This document shows, piece after piece, positions 22,903 through 30,496 of a DNA stretch of 44,376 nt. Source of the DNA: Bacteroidales bacterium (GTDB lineage: Bacteria; Bacteroidota; Bacteroidia; Bacteroidales; UBA932); NCBI GenBank assembly GCA_017473705.1, contig JAFUJQ010000012.1, forward strand, positions 1 to 44,376, given 5' to 3'. The notes below the pieces were generated by a model. That model was not told where the DNA came from, did no database searches, and saw only the letters and a list, made by a program, of their open reading frames with translations. Positions within the stretch are counted from its first letter, which is position 1; the number at the start of each line of letters is the position of its first letter. The position numbers and the translations under genes are program-made.

Positions 22903-22947
22903 TTATCTGAGAAAAATAAAGCCCGGAGAAATCTCCGGGGGGCACAT
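22903..22947 (-). CDS. Leader ORF overlapping a terminator (14 residues)
   Basis: On the minus strand a 14-codon ORF (MCPPEISPGFIFLR) with AAGGA 5 nt upstream starts just after a strong promoter (22966-22994) and runs through an intrinsic terminator hairpin. Its position suggests an attenuator ahead of the MerR gene, although a chance ORF on a terminated small RNA is also possible. Confidence 0.4.
   Translation of the reverse strand: MCPPEISPGFIFLR
22911..22939 (-). terminator. Intrinsic terminator upstream of the MerR gene
   Basis: On the minus strand a perfect stem (22933-22939 with 22922-22928, extendable by one pair) is followed by TTTATTTTTC. It lies between a strong promoter and the MerR-type promoter, so it ends a transcript of about 50 nt or attenuates readthrough into the MerR gene. 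Confidence 0.8.
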
Positions 22948-22965
22948 TGCTTCCTTTGTGGCTCT

Positions 22966-22994
22966 ATTATAGCAGAAAAATGGGTATTTTTCAA
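22966..22994 (-). promoter_or_regulatory. Strong sigma-A promoter driving a terminated leader
   Basis: On the minus strand TTGAAA (22989-22994), a 17-nt spacer and TATAAT (22966-22971). The only thing downstream before the terminator is a 14-codon ORF. Confidence 0.8.
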
Positions 22995-23046
22995 GACTTG
23001 TAGTTAAGCTTGTTTGCTGTAAAATAGAGGGCACAAGGGGGAATGT

Positions 23047-23508
23047 ATGATGAAAGAGTTATCTATCCGCCAGATGCAGATATCCGCAGCCAAAGATGAG
23101 ATCCGTTGCTGCAATGAGCTGAATCAGATCTACGGCCTTACCTTGACGGAAGCGGATATCACAGAATTAGTGGAGCTGCGTGGACAGGCTCTGAAAAGTA
23201 CCGGTAGGGTGGAGTTCGGTGGTGGAATACTACCAAAGCTGATCCGTACGTTCTGCAAGTCTCCATATGTAGATCCCTATAATTACGCATCGACGCTTGG
23301 TGATCTGCAAGATGCATTCTACTACTTCAAAAATGAGTCTGAGGATCGGTTTTCCGATGATGACCTGATCGAGTTTATGGAGAAAGTGTTCAACGGACAG
23401 GCCCATGGATCTACCGAAGAATTAACCACCATCTCTCTGGAAGAACTGTGCCGCTGGGCTCGGAATGACTTCGACAACCGTTATGCAGATGAGGAGGAAT
23501 TTTGGTGA
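23047..23508 (+). CDS. DUF6323-like protein
   Basis: This 153-residue acidic, helical soluble protein has no catalytic motif. Sequence features (LNQIYGLTLTEADITELVELRGQ-type opening, a conserved GGGILPKLI turn, and a C-terminal Asp/Glu-rich tail) match my recollection of the Clostridia family DUF6323, which is found beside DUF6179, as here. The stop overlaps the next gene as GTGA. AGGGGG lies 5-8 nt upstream of the tandem ATG codons. Function unknown. Confidence 0.65.
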   Translation: MMKELSIRQMQISAAKDEIRCCNELNQIYGLTLTEADITELVELRGQALKSTGRVEFGGGILPKLIRTFCKSPYVDPYNYASTLGDLQDAFYYFKNESEDRFSDDDLIEFMEKVFNGQAHGSTEELTTISLEELCRWARNDFDNRYADEEEFW

Positions 23509-24347
23509 GCCAGTTACCAATCAATCCGCCATCCCCGGAAGAACAACAGAGAATCATGGGGCAGATGTACCTTCTCATGGGAAAGCAAGTACAGAGCTAT
23601 CACAAACACCGCCACATGGGAAATAACTCTTCTGTCCCGGTTGAACTTGCTCAAGAACTGATGGAATCCATAGAGTACACGATCAATCAAGTGGGCGGAG
23701 TATATGCCCACAGAAATCTTGAAGAAGCACTTCGGCTTGGACAGGAGATTTTGGAGGACAAGCTCAGCAAAGCAAAATCCATGTTAGGGCTGGTCAGTGG
23801 TACTTCACCACATTGGCAGACAGAAGGTCGCTGGGAAGCACTTCGGTATCTGCGGCATTATCTGGAGCAGTACGATCATCTCCATCTGGCACATAAAGGC
23901 CCGGATGATCTGTTCTATCCCATACTGATTTCACCGCCAGAGGGCATCCAGGGAATCGACAGCTGCCTTTTCTATCTGAAGATCATGTGGATCGAGAACC
24001 AGATCATGGCGGGTGTTTCAGAAGCTGCATTGGAAGAGTTTTGGGACCGGCTACCTGTCGGCACACTCAATCAGTGTGAGTATCTACTGATCAACGGTAT
24101 CGGTAAGGCACTTCTGGGAGCCGGCATTGATCCGCTGGTGTTTGAATCAGAGGAACATATGCAGCTCATTATTGAACTGATGAGAACAACGGAAGATAGT
24201 TTGAATGATGCCGCCAAGCTTCTGTGTCAATGGCTCAATCTAAAGGATGAAAATGCCCTAATGTATGTAGAAGCAGTTATCCCACAACTGGCAATGTGGA
24301 TTGGTGACAATATCCATAATGGTAATCTGGAGAACATATTCCTATAA
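23505..24347 (+). CDS. DUF6179-like protein
   Basis: The protein has 280 residues from the GTG at 23505, which has GAGGAGG 7 nt upstream; TTG at 23502 is the alternative. It is all-helical and soluble, with an amphipathic N-terminal half and no recognised active site. It is translationally coupled to the DUF6323-like gene, so the two products probably act together. Assignment to DUF6179 rests on gene order and length as I remember them; the biological role of the pair is not known. Confidence 0.6.
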   Translation: MSQLPINPPSPEEQQRIMGQMYLLMGKQVQSYHKHRHMGNNSSVPVELAQELMESIEYTINQVGGVYAHRNLEEALRLGQEILEDKLSKAKSMLGLVSGTSPHWQTEGRWEALRYLRHYLEQYDHLHLAHKGPDDLFYPILISPPEGIQGIDSCLFYLKIMWIENQIMAGVSEAALEEFWDRLPVGTLNQCEYLLINGIGKALLGAGIDPLVFESEEHMQLIIELMRTTEDSLNDAAKLLCQWLNLKDENALMYVEAVIPQLAMWIGDNIHNGNLENIFL

Positions 24348-24352
24348 AGCAG

Positions 24353-24376
24353 CCCTTGGGGGATTTCCTCCAAGGG
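24353..24376 (+). terminator. Probable intrinsic terminator
   Basis: CCCTTGG (24353-24359) pairs with CCAAGGG (24370-24376) around an A/T-containing loop, followed by TTCTTGCATCTT. The T tract is broken, so termination strength is uncertain. Confidence 0.5.
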
Positions 24377-24379
24377 TTC

Positions 24380-24408
24380 TTGCATCTTATTGACAGTTTG
24401 ATTATAAT
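24380..24408 (+). promoter_or_regulatory. Promoter of the LytTR two-component operon
   Basis: TTGCAT (24380-24385), a 17-nt spacer and TATAAT (24403-24408) lie about 28 nt before the ATG at 24437. The -35 match is weak, the -10 perfect. Confidence 0.6.
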
Positions 24409-24436
24409 AGGGGAGAAATGGAAAGAAGGTGAACAC

Positions 24437-25135
24437 ATGGTCTACCGTGTTGCAATCGTTGATGACAATACAGCGGATGCAGAATTTGTACAAGGTATTT
24501 TGAATAGCTGGGCAGATCTTCGTCAGGCGAATATTCAGGCCGAGGTGTTCCCTTCGGCGGAGGCGTTCCTGTTCCGGTATGCCGAGGACAAGAATTGGGA
24601 TATCCTGCTCCTGGACATTGAAATGGGCGCTATGGACGGCGTGACCATGGCAAAGCGGGTGCGCCAGGACAATGAAGCGGTACAGATCGTGTTCATCACC
24701 GGCTACTCTGACTATATTGCCGAGGGCTACGAGGTGGCGGCGCTCCATTACCTGATGAAGCCGGTGAAACGGGAGAAGCTGCTGGCTGTGCTTGACCGGG
24801 CGCTGGAAAAGCGGAAGCAGGAGGAGCGGTGCCTGAACCTGGAAGCCTACGGTGAGATGGTGCGGATTCCGTTCTATGAGATCCGCTATCTAGATGTGCA
24901 TCAGAACTATGTGACGGTTCATGCAAAAGCAGAATATACCGTCAAGCGCACCCTGGGCGATTTTGAAAAGGAACTGGATGACCGCTTCTGCCGGGTGGGC
25001 CGTGGCATGATCCTGAATCTGAAATATATTCAGCGGGTCACCAAAACGGAAGTTCGGCTGTCTGACGGTACCGTGCTGCCCTTGCCCAGAGGCGCGTATG
25101 AGCCGCTAAACCGGGCAATTATCCAGCATACATAA
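24437..25135 (+). CDS. LytTR-family response regulator (AgrA-like)
   Basis: The protein has 232 residues from the ATG at 24437 (AGAAGGTG upstream). The receiver domain has DD at 9-10, phospho-acceptor D60 (ILLLDIEMGAMDG) and the MKPVKREKL segment. The LytTR DNA-binding domain (about 135-230) has the IRYLDVHQNYVTVHA strand pair and a FCRVGRGMILNLKYIQRV core. Such regulators bind two 9-bp direct repeats. Encoded with a GHKL kinase 11 nt downstream, followed by an ABC exporter, the layout of peptide-responsive exporter loci. Confidence 0.92.
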   Translation: MVYRVAIVDDNTADAEFVQGILNSWADLRQANIQAEVFPSAEAFLFRYAEDKNWDILLLDIEMGAMDGVTMAKRVRQDNEAVQIVFITGYSDYIAEGYEVAALHYLMKPVKREKLLAVLDRALEKRKQEERCLNLEAYGEMVRIPFYEIRYLDVHQNYVTVHAKAEYTVKRTLGDFEKELDDRFCRVGRGMILNLKYIQRVTKTEVRLSDGTVLPLPRGAYEPLNRAIIQHT

Positions 25136-25146
25136 GGAGGTCATCT

Positions 25147-25809
25147 ATGTCCCTCTTTTCAAAACAAATAGACAAGCGGATTGCTGCATATCAGCGGGAG
25201 CTGATCGAGACCCACTATCGGGAAGTGGACAATATGTACCGGCAGATTCGTGGTTGGCGGCATGACTACCGTAACCATATCCAGACCATGAAAGTGCTGG
25301 CGGCTAACGGCGACATGGATGCTATCAAAGCCTACCTGGATGAGCTCGACACCGACCTGAATACCGTGGATACCGTGGTTAAGACCGGAAACGCCATGGC
25401 GGATGCAATCCTGAACAGTAAGATATCCCTTGCGAAGTCAAAGTTAATTACCGTCGATTGCGATGCACATATCCCGGTGAAACTGAAAATGTCCGAACTG
25501 GATCTGTGCTGCATTATCGGCAACCTGTTTGACAATGCCATCGAAGCAAGTCTGTCCTTGCCGGAAGAACAGCGACAGATCCGTGTGTATATGGATATGA
25601 AAGGTACCCAGCTTTATATCTCTTTCACAAACCTTACTTCTACAAAGAAACTAGCGAAGGTAGGAAAACTGTTTCAGACCACCAAGGGTAACGGTCATGG
25701 CTTCGGTCTTGTGCGCATTGATAACATAATTGAACGACTGGACGGCTATCTGAGCCGCAACTCCGAGGACGGCGCTTTTACCACGGAGATTCTCATTCCG
25801 CAGGTGTAA
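25147..25809 (+). CDS. Soluble GHKL-domain histidine kinase (AgrC-like cytoplasmic part)
   Basis: The 220-residue kinase has H-box RHDYRNH with H39, N-box NLFDNAIEA, and G-box GHGFGLVRIDNIIERLDG near the C terminus. It keeps the dimerisation and GHKL ATPase parts of AgrC-like kinases but has no membrane helices; the first 25 residues are polar. The usual 5-7 helix sensor is therefore absent, so it must receive its signal from another protein or from the cytoplasm. AAGGAGG precedes the ATG. It presumably phosphorylates the LytTR regulator. Confidence 0.9.
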   Translation: MSLFSKQIDKRIAAYQRELIETHYREVDNMYRQIRGWRHDYRNHIQTMKVLAANGDMDAIKAYLDELDTDLNTVDTVVKTGNAMADAILNSKISLAKSKLITVDCDAHIPVKLKMSELDLCCIIGNLFDNAIEASLSLPEEQRQIRVYMDMKGTQLYISFTNLTSTKKLAKVGKLFQTTKGNGHGFGLVRIDNIIERLDGYLSRNSEDGAFTTEILIPQV

Positions 25810-25814
25810 ATTTG

Positions 25815-25844
25815 CAATTCATCACCCAGATTTGACGATTCGTC
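25815..25844 (+). promoter_or_regulatory. Candidate LytTR operator (two 9-bp direct repeats)
   Basis: CAATTCATC (25815-25823) and CGATTCGTC (25836-25844) are direct repeats 21 bp start to start, each preceded by TTTG. Two 9-bp repeats separated by 12 bp is the known LytTR site layout. They lie just after the kinase stop and about 70-95 bp before the ABC exporter gene. Confidence 0.6.
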
Positions 25845-25872
25845 CCCGAAATCATCCGGGGACGAATTTTTG
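25838..25872 (+). terminator. Intrinsic terminator after the kinase gene
   Basis: A perfect 11-bp stem (25838-25848 with 25857-25867) is followed by TTTTTG. It separates the regulator-kinase transcript from the exporter genes, and its 5' arm overlaps the second half of the candidate LytTR operator. Confidence 0.85.
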
Positions 25873-25910
25873 TGCTATCCTATGCTCAGAAAGGACGGTG
25901 ATTTTTCGTG

Positions 25911-27758
25911 ATGAAAGAAAAAACGAAAAAAGAAAAAACTCCCAAGCCAAAATACAACATGGGTCAAAACTCATGGTTTATGATAAAACTCGCTTGGACT
26001 TCGGGAGAGAAAAAGGTTATCGTGCTCAGTCTGCTCTCGGCGCTTACGGCTGTTGCGCTTAACCTAATCAATCTGTATGTTTCCCCAACGATACTCTCCG
26101 TGGTAGAACGAAAGGCTTCGGTTACGGAGCTGATCTTGACGATAGTGGTGTTCGTCGTTGCATTGATGGTCGTTTCGGCGGCATCCTCGTATGTGAACAC
26201 AAACACACTATATGGAAGAATTAGCACCCGCTGTGAAATCATTGCTGAGCTTAACAAAAAAGCCGCAACAACTTCTTATCCCAACATCTACGATGAGAAA
26301 TTCAAAGAACTGAAAATCAAGGCGCAGGAATCAATCGGTTCAAACCGAGCAGCAACCGAAGCAATCTGGACTACGCTCACCGATTTGACAACCAACATTA
26401 TCGGCTTCGTATTTTACGTTGTGCTGATGTCCTCTATCCAGCCGCTTCTGCTTGTTGCGATTCTCGCTACGACGGTTATCTCTTACTTTGTAAGTAACCA
26501 TTTGAATGAATGGGGATACCGCCACCGTGAGGAAGAATCCGAATACACGACGCAGTTGTATTATCTTGACCGCCGTTCAAGCGATTTGACGCTTGCCAAA
26601 GATATTCGCATTTTCGGGCTGCGCTCATGGATTGACGAATTGTATGCGAAAAGCATGGCGGCATACACGGCGTTTCAGAGCAAAGCACAGGGCGTTTACC
26701 TTTGGGCGAGAGTTGTTGATCTCTTACTCACATTCCTCCGTAATGCGATTGCATACGCTTACCTTATCGGTCTTGTAATCGGTAACGGACTTAGTGTTTC
26801 GGAGTTTCTGCTGTTCTTCAGCGCAGTAGGTGGATTTACCGCTTGGGTATCGGGTATTCTTGGCGGCTTTAATACGCTCCACACGCAATCCCTTGATATT
26901 TCCTCTGTTCGTGAATGTATTGAATATCCCGAACCGTTCAAGTTTGAGGATGGCGAACATATCGAAGCCGAAGCAGATAAGCTCTACGAAATCAGACTTG
27001 AAAACGTATCCTATCGTTATCCCGGTGCTGACAAAGATACGCTCACAAATATCAATCTGACACTTCACCCCGGCGAAAAGCTCGCTGTGGTTGGTTTGAA
27101 CGGTGCAGGTAAAACAACACTTATCAAGTTGATCTGCGGTTTCCTTGACCCTACCGAGGGGCGTGTTCTCCTTGACGGAAAGGATATTAGAGATTACAAC
27201 CGCAGAGATTACTACAAGATGTTCTCGGCGGTGTTCCAGGAGTTCTCGCTCCTTGCCGGTACGATTGCAACCAACGTAGCACAGGACAGCGAAGATATTG
27301 ATATGGACCGTGTCAAAGAATGTGTTGATAAAGCGGGACTCCGCAAGAAGATCGAATCCTTAAAGGACGGATACGATACCTATTTGAATCGAGAAGTATT
27401 TGAGGATGCTATACTTCTTTCCGGCGGTGAAACCCAGCGACTTATGCTTGCCCGTGCGCTTTATAAGAACGCTCCGTTTATTGTACTTGACGAACCGACA
27501 GCAGCCCTTGACCCTATCGCAGAGTCGGAAATGTATCAGAAATATAATGAAATGACAAACGGAAAATCCTCTATCTACATTTCTCACCGTCTTGCCTCTA
27601 CTCGCTTCTGCGATCGCATCATTATGATTGCAGATGGTGGAATTGGTGAGGAAGGAACACACGAAGAACTCTTGAAAGCGGGCGGCAAATATGCCGAGCT
27701 GTTTGAGGTTCAGAGCAAATACTACAAGGAAGGAGAGGATGAAGATGAAGAAAACTGA
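25911..27758 (+). CDS. ABC exporter half-transporter 1
   Basis: This 615-residue protein has an N-terminal type I exporter membrane domain (about six helices, residues 35-330) and a C-terminal ATPase. Walker A is VVGLNGAGKTTLIKL, the signature LLSGGETQRLMLARAL, Walker B PFIVLDEPTAALDP, and the H-loop ISHRL. GTG at 25908 immediately precedes the chosen ATG. Encoded with a second half-transporter whose start overlaps this stop, so the pair forms a heterodimeric exporter of peptide, lipid or drug type. Leu codons are mostly CTT/CTC in these two genes, unlike the CTG-rich neighbours. Confidence 0.92.
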   Translation: MKEKTKKEKTPKPKYNMGQNSWFMIKLAWTSGEKKVIVLSLLSALTAVALNLINLYVSPTILSVVERKASVTELILTIVVFVVALMVVSAASSYVNTNTLYGRISTRCEIIAELNKKAATTSYPNIYDEKFKELKIKAQESIGSNRAATEAIWTTLTDLTTNIIGFVFYVVLMSSIQPLLLVAILATTVISYFVSNHLNEWGYRHREEESEYTTQLYYLDRRSSDLTLAKDIRIFGLRSWIDELYAKSMAAYTAFQSKAQGVYLWARVVDLLLTFLRNAIAYAYLIGLVIGNGLSVSEFLLFFSAVGGFTAWVSGILGGFNTLHTQSLDISSVRECIEYPEPFKFEDGEHIEAEADKLYEIRLENVSYRYPGADKDTLTNINLTLHPGEKLAVVGLNGAGKTTLIKLICGFLDPTEGRVLLDGKDIRDYNRRDYYKMFSAVFQEFSLLAGTIATNVAQDSEDIDMDRVKECVDKAGLRKKIESLKDGYDTYLNREVFEDAILLSGGETQRLMLARALYKNAPFIVLDEPTAALDPIAESEMYQKYNEMTNGKSSIYISHRLASTRFCDRIIMIADGGIGEEGTHEELLKAGGKYAELFEVQSKYYKEGEDEDEEN

Positions 27759-29628
27759 AAGCAAAGTGACCTTGAACAGAGCTTTTCGAGCAAACAATCG
27801 GGCACTCAAACTGATATATAAGCACTATCCGCAAATGGTTATTTCTCATTTGATAAGCGTGGTTTGGAATGCGCTTACGCCTTATGTCGGCATTTTCCTC
27901 TCCGCACTCGTGATCGACGAGCTTGTAGGAAATAGAGACGTGCAGCGGCTTCAAACACTCGTTATTATCACACTTGTTTCTGCTGCGGTTATCGCTTTGG
28001 GAACGGCGTTCCTTAACAAGTGGAAAGAAACACAGAATACGGGTTGGTGGCTGAAGATTGAGCATATCGTTTCGGAAAAAATGATGGATACCGATTATGT
28101 TAATCTTGATGATACACATACCGCCGAAATGCTATCCACCATCCGTCAGAACTTTAACGGCGGTGGTTGGGGACTTGGCAGAGTGCTTGAATGTTACGGA
28201 GACCTTCTTTCCTCTGTCTTTACGATTCTCGGCGGTCTTGCTCTTACGGTAACATTGTTTGTCAGCAAAGTTCCAACTGATACAGGTACATTGGCAATGC
28301 TCAATCATCCCTTGGTAGTCCTCGGTGTTATCATTGTTATGTTGGCAGTTACCTTTGTAGCTCCTATGCTCAATAACAAAGCAGGAAGCTATTACGCAAA
28401 ACACGCAAATTCCCATAATCTCGGAAATCGTTTGTTTAGTTTCTTCGGCTATCTTGGATATTACAGCAATCTTGCAACCGATGTAAGAATGTATCGCCAA
28501 GATAAAATCTGCGACAGATATAACCGCAACAAAGAAGATACGTTCGGCTCTAACGGTTTGTTTGCCCATTATGCTTGGGGGCCTATGGGATTGTACGGAG
28601 CAGCATCAGCAGCTGTTTCTGTAATCTTTACTGGCGTTGTTTATGCCTTCGTGTGCTTAAAAGCATTGGCAGGTGCATTCGGGCTTGGCTCGGTAACACA
28701 GTACGTTGCCGCTATCACTAAGGTGTCGGGCGGTATATCAAGCCTTGTTTCCAACATCGGGCTTATGTGCAACAACACTCCGTTCCTTGAACTGACCTTT
28801 GATTACCTTGATATTCCCAACAATATGTATCAAGGCAGCCTTACCGTTGAAAAGCGCCGTGACAGAAAATATCAAGTTGAGTTCCGAAATGTTTCTTTCA
28901 AATATCCCGGTAGCGATAACTACGCACTCCGCAACGTCAATATGAAATTTGAAATCGGCAAACGCCTTGCGGTTGTCGGTATGAACGGAAGCGGTAAGAC
29001 AACCTTTATCAAACTGTTGTGCCGGTTGTATGATCCTACCGAGGGCGAAATCCTGCTCAATGGTATTGATATTCGCAAGTACAACTATCGTGAATACATG
29101 GACATCTTCTCCGTAGTATTCCAGGACTTCAAGCTGCTCAGCTTGAAGCTCGGTGAGAATGTAGCCGGCAAGGTTGATTACGATAAGGATCTTGTCATTG
29201 ACTGTCTTGAAAAAGCAGGATTCGCAGACAGATTTATCAAAATGAAAGACGGCACGGAAACATATCTTTACAAGGATTACAACAAAGATGGCGTGGATGT
29301 ATCCGGTGGCGAAGCACAGAAGATTGCTATTGCCCGTGCGCTTTACAAAGATGCTCCGTTCATTATCCTCGACGAGCCTACGGCAGCTCTCGACCCGATT
29401 GCCGAAGCGGAAATCTACGGAAAGTTTGACGAGATCGCAGGCGACAAGACCGCAATCTATATCTCCCACCGTCTGTCCTCTTGTAAGTTCTGCGACGAGA
29501 TTGCTGTGTTCCATGAGGGCGCTGTCATCCAGCAAGGCACCCATGCTGAGTTGGTAGCTGATGAAAACGGCAAGTATTACGAACTCTGGCACGCCCAGGC
29601 ACAGTATTATACCGAGAAAACAGCTTAA
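27745..29628 (+). CDS. ABC exporter half-transporter 2
   Basis: The protein is about 627 residues from the ATG at 27745, which has AAGGAG 9 nt upstream and overlaps the stop of the first half-transporter. The membrane domain (about 30-340) is followed by an ATPase: Walker A VVGMNGSGKTTFIKL, signature DVSGGEAQKIAIARAL, Walker B PFIILDEPTAALDP, H-loop ISHRLSS. It has no peptidase C39 domain, so any peptide substrate is not processed by this protein. It is likely controlled by the upstream LytTR two-component system. Confidence 0.92.
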   Translation: MKKTESKVTLNRAFRANNRALKLIYKHYPQMVISHLISVVWNALTPYVGIFLSALVIDELVGNRDVQRLQTLVIITLVSAAVIALGTAFLNKWKETQNTGWWLKIEHIVSEKMMDTDYVNLDDTHTAEMLSTIRQNFNGGGWGLGRVLECYGDLLSSVFTILGGLALTVTLFVSKVPTDTGTLAMLNHPLVVLGVIIVMLAVTFVAPMLNNKAGSYYAKHANSHNLGNRLFSFFGYLGYYSNLATDVRMYRQDKICDRYNRNKEDTFGSNGLFAHYAWGPMGLYGAASAAVSVIFTGVVYAFVCLKALAGAFGLGSVTQYVAAITKVSGGISSLVSNIGLMCNNTPFLELTFDYLDIPNNMYQGSLTVEKRRDRKYQVEFRNVSFKYPGSDNYALRNVNMKFEIGKRLAVVGMNGSGKTTFIKLLCRLYDPTEGEILLNGIDIRKYNYREYMDIFSVVFQDFKLLSLKLGENVAGKVDYDKDLVIDCLEKAGFADRFIKMKDGTETYLYKDYNKDGVDVSGGEAQKIAIARALYKDAPFIILDEPTAALDPIAEAEIYGKFDEIAGDKTAIYISHRLSSCKFCDEIAVFHEGAVIQQGTHAELVADENGKYYELWHAQAQYYTEKTA

Positions 29629-29633
29629 TCGAG

Positions 29634-29670
29634 ATACCCGACGACCTGCCATGGCGCGGTGGGTATTTTC
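29634..29670 (+). terminator. Weak intrinsic terminator after the ABC exporter
   Basis: ATACCC (29634-29639) pairs with GGGTAT (29661-29666) with additional short inner pairing, followed by TTTTCTT. The stem is interrupted, hence low confidence. Confidence 0.4.
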
Positions 29671-29683
29671 TTAGCATTAGGTG

Positions 29684-29712
29684 TTGACAACGAATATTAC
29701 AGGGTGTATAAT
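29684..29712 (+). promoter_or_regulatory. Fully consensus sigma-A promoter of the second attenuator
   Basis: TTGACA (29684-29689), exactly 17 nt and TATAAT (29707-29712): all 12 positions match, the same design as the promoter at 11283-11311. Confidence 0.93.
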
Positions 29713-29742
29713 CGCATAAAATCACAGGAAGGAGAACTGACA

Positions 29743-29841
29743 ATGTTCCGTTATTGCTTCAACGCTAATGATAACAAGTCCGGTAATGTTATGCCTAAGC
29801 ATACAGTCGGGCTTACATTGTCATACTCTTTTTTAGGATAA
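29743..29841 (+). CDS. Leader peptide of the second attenuator (32 residues)
   Basis: A 32-codon ORF (MFRYCFNANDNKSGNV...) with AAGGAG 8 nt upstream lies between a consensus promoter and a terminator. Codons 23-26 contain GGCTTACATTG (29810-29820), which can pair with the terminator 5' arm. The role is to report ribosome progress rather than to make a functional protein; this is inferred from layout. Confidence 0.72.
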   Translation: MFRYCFNANDNKSGNVMPKHTVGLTLSYSFLG

Positions 29842-29912
29842 TCTCGAAGCTAGGATTATAAAAAAGATGCAGTGCAAGCCGAAATGAAAGTTTCTGCTTG
29901 CACTGCTTTTTT
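29810..29912 (+). terminator. Transcription attenuator: antiterminator and intrinsic terminator
   Basis: The terminator is a perfect 11-bp stem (29869-29879 with 29896-29906) followed by TTTTTTA. A competing pairing joins 29810-29820 in the leader ORF with 29870-29880 (10 of 11 positions pair, one of them G-U). A further stem uses the T-run at 29828-29835 with the A-run near 29858-29866. It ends 18 nt before the GNAT gene. Confidence 0.75.
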
Positions 29913-29929
29913 ATTTAGGAGGTAAGAAT

Positions 29930-30496
29930 ATGAACAAACAAATCGACATCACCGATGTGGTGCTGACGACTGATCGTCTTACCTTGCGACCCTGGAGAGA
30001 ATCGGATTTGAACGATTTCTACGAGTATGCAAGTGTGGACGGTGTCGGTCAGATGGCAGGCTGGAATCCTCACCGCAATGTAGAGGAATCCAAGATGATC
30101 CTGGGCAGCTTTATCAAACACAAAAAGACTTTTGCTCTGGAGCACAGGGGAAAGGTTATTGGCTCTCTCGGTATTGAAGAGTACAGCGAAGAGAACTACC
30201 CGGAGCTGGATAGCCTGCAGGGCCGGGAAATCGGTTATGTACTGTCCAAGACTTACTGGGGTCAGGGATTGATGCCCGAAGCGGTCCAGGCGGTAATTGA
30301 TTGGCTTTTCAATGAGGAGAAACTCGACTTCATTATCGTCGGTCACTTTGATTGGAATGGGCAGTCCAAGCGTGTCGCCCAAAAGTGCGGCTTCCAGTAT
30401 ATCAAGACTACCAAATTTGAAACGAGATATGATACGGTTGAGAACTCTATCGAGTATATCCTGTATCATCCTGAAAGGAGAGAATCCCGATGTTGA
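29930..30496 (+). CDS. GNAT-family N-acetyltransferase (RimJ/RimL-like)
   Basis: This 188-residue protein has a TTDRLTLRPWRESDLNDFY start, the acetyl-CoA motif YVLSKTYWGQGLMPEAVQAV, and a final VAQKCGFQYIKTT strand. It is the typical RimJ/RimL-type GNAT fold, including members that acetylate ribosomal proteins or antibiotics. AGGAGGT precedes the ATG. It is the first gene after the second attenuator, overlapping the following fusion gene by 7 nt. Substrate unknown; inducible drug modification is suggested only by the leader. Confidence 0.92.
   Translation: MNKQIDITDVVLTTDRLTLRPWRESDLNDFYEYASVDGVGQMAGWNPHRNVEESKMILGSFIKHKKTFALEHRGKVIGSLGIEEYSEENYPELDSLQGREIGYVLSKTYWGQGLMPEAVQAVIDWLFNEEKLDFIIVGHFDWNGQSKRVAQKCGFQYIKTTKFETRYDTVENSIEYILYHPERRESRC

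Noticed and set aside
28738-29652. Long minus-strand open frame of about 304 codons opposite the second ABC half-transporter
   Set aside because: Antisense to conserved ATPase motifs, no start signal; shadow frame. The same holds for 34719-35558 opposite the beta-galactosidase.
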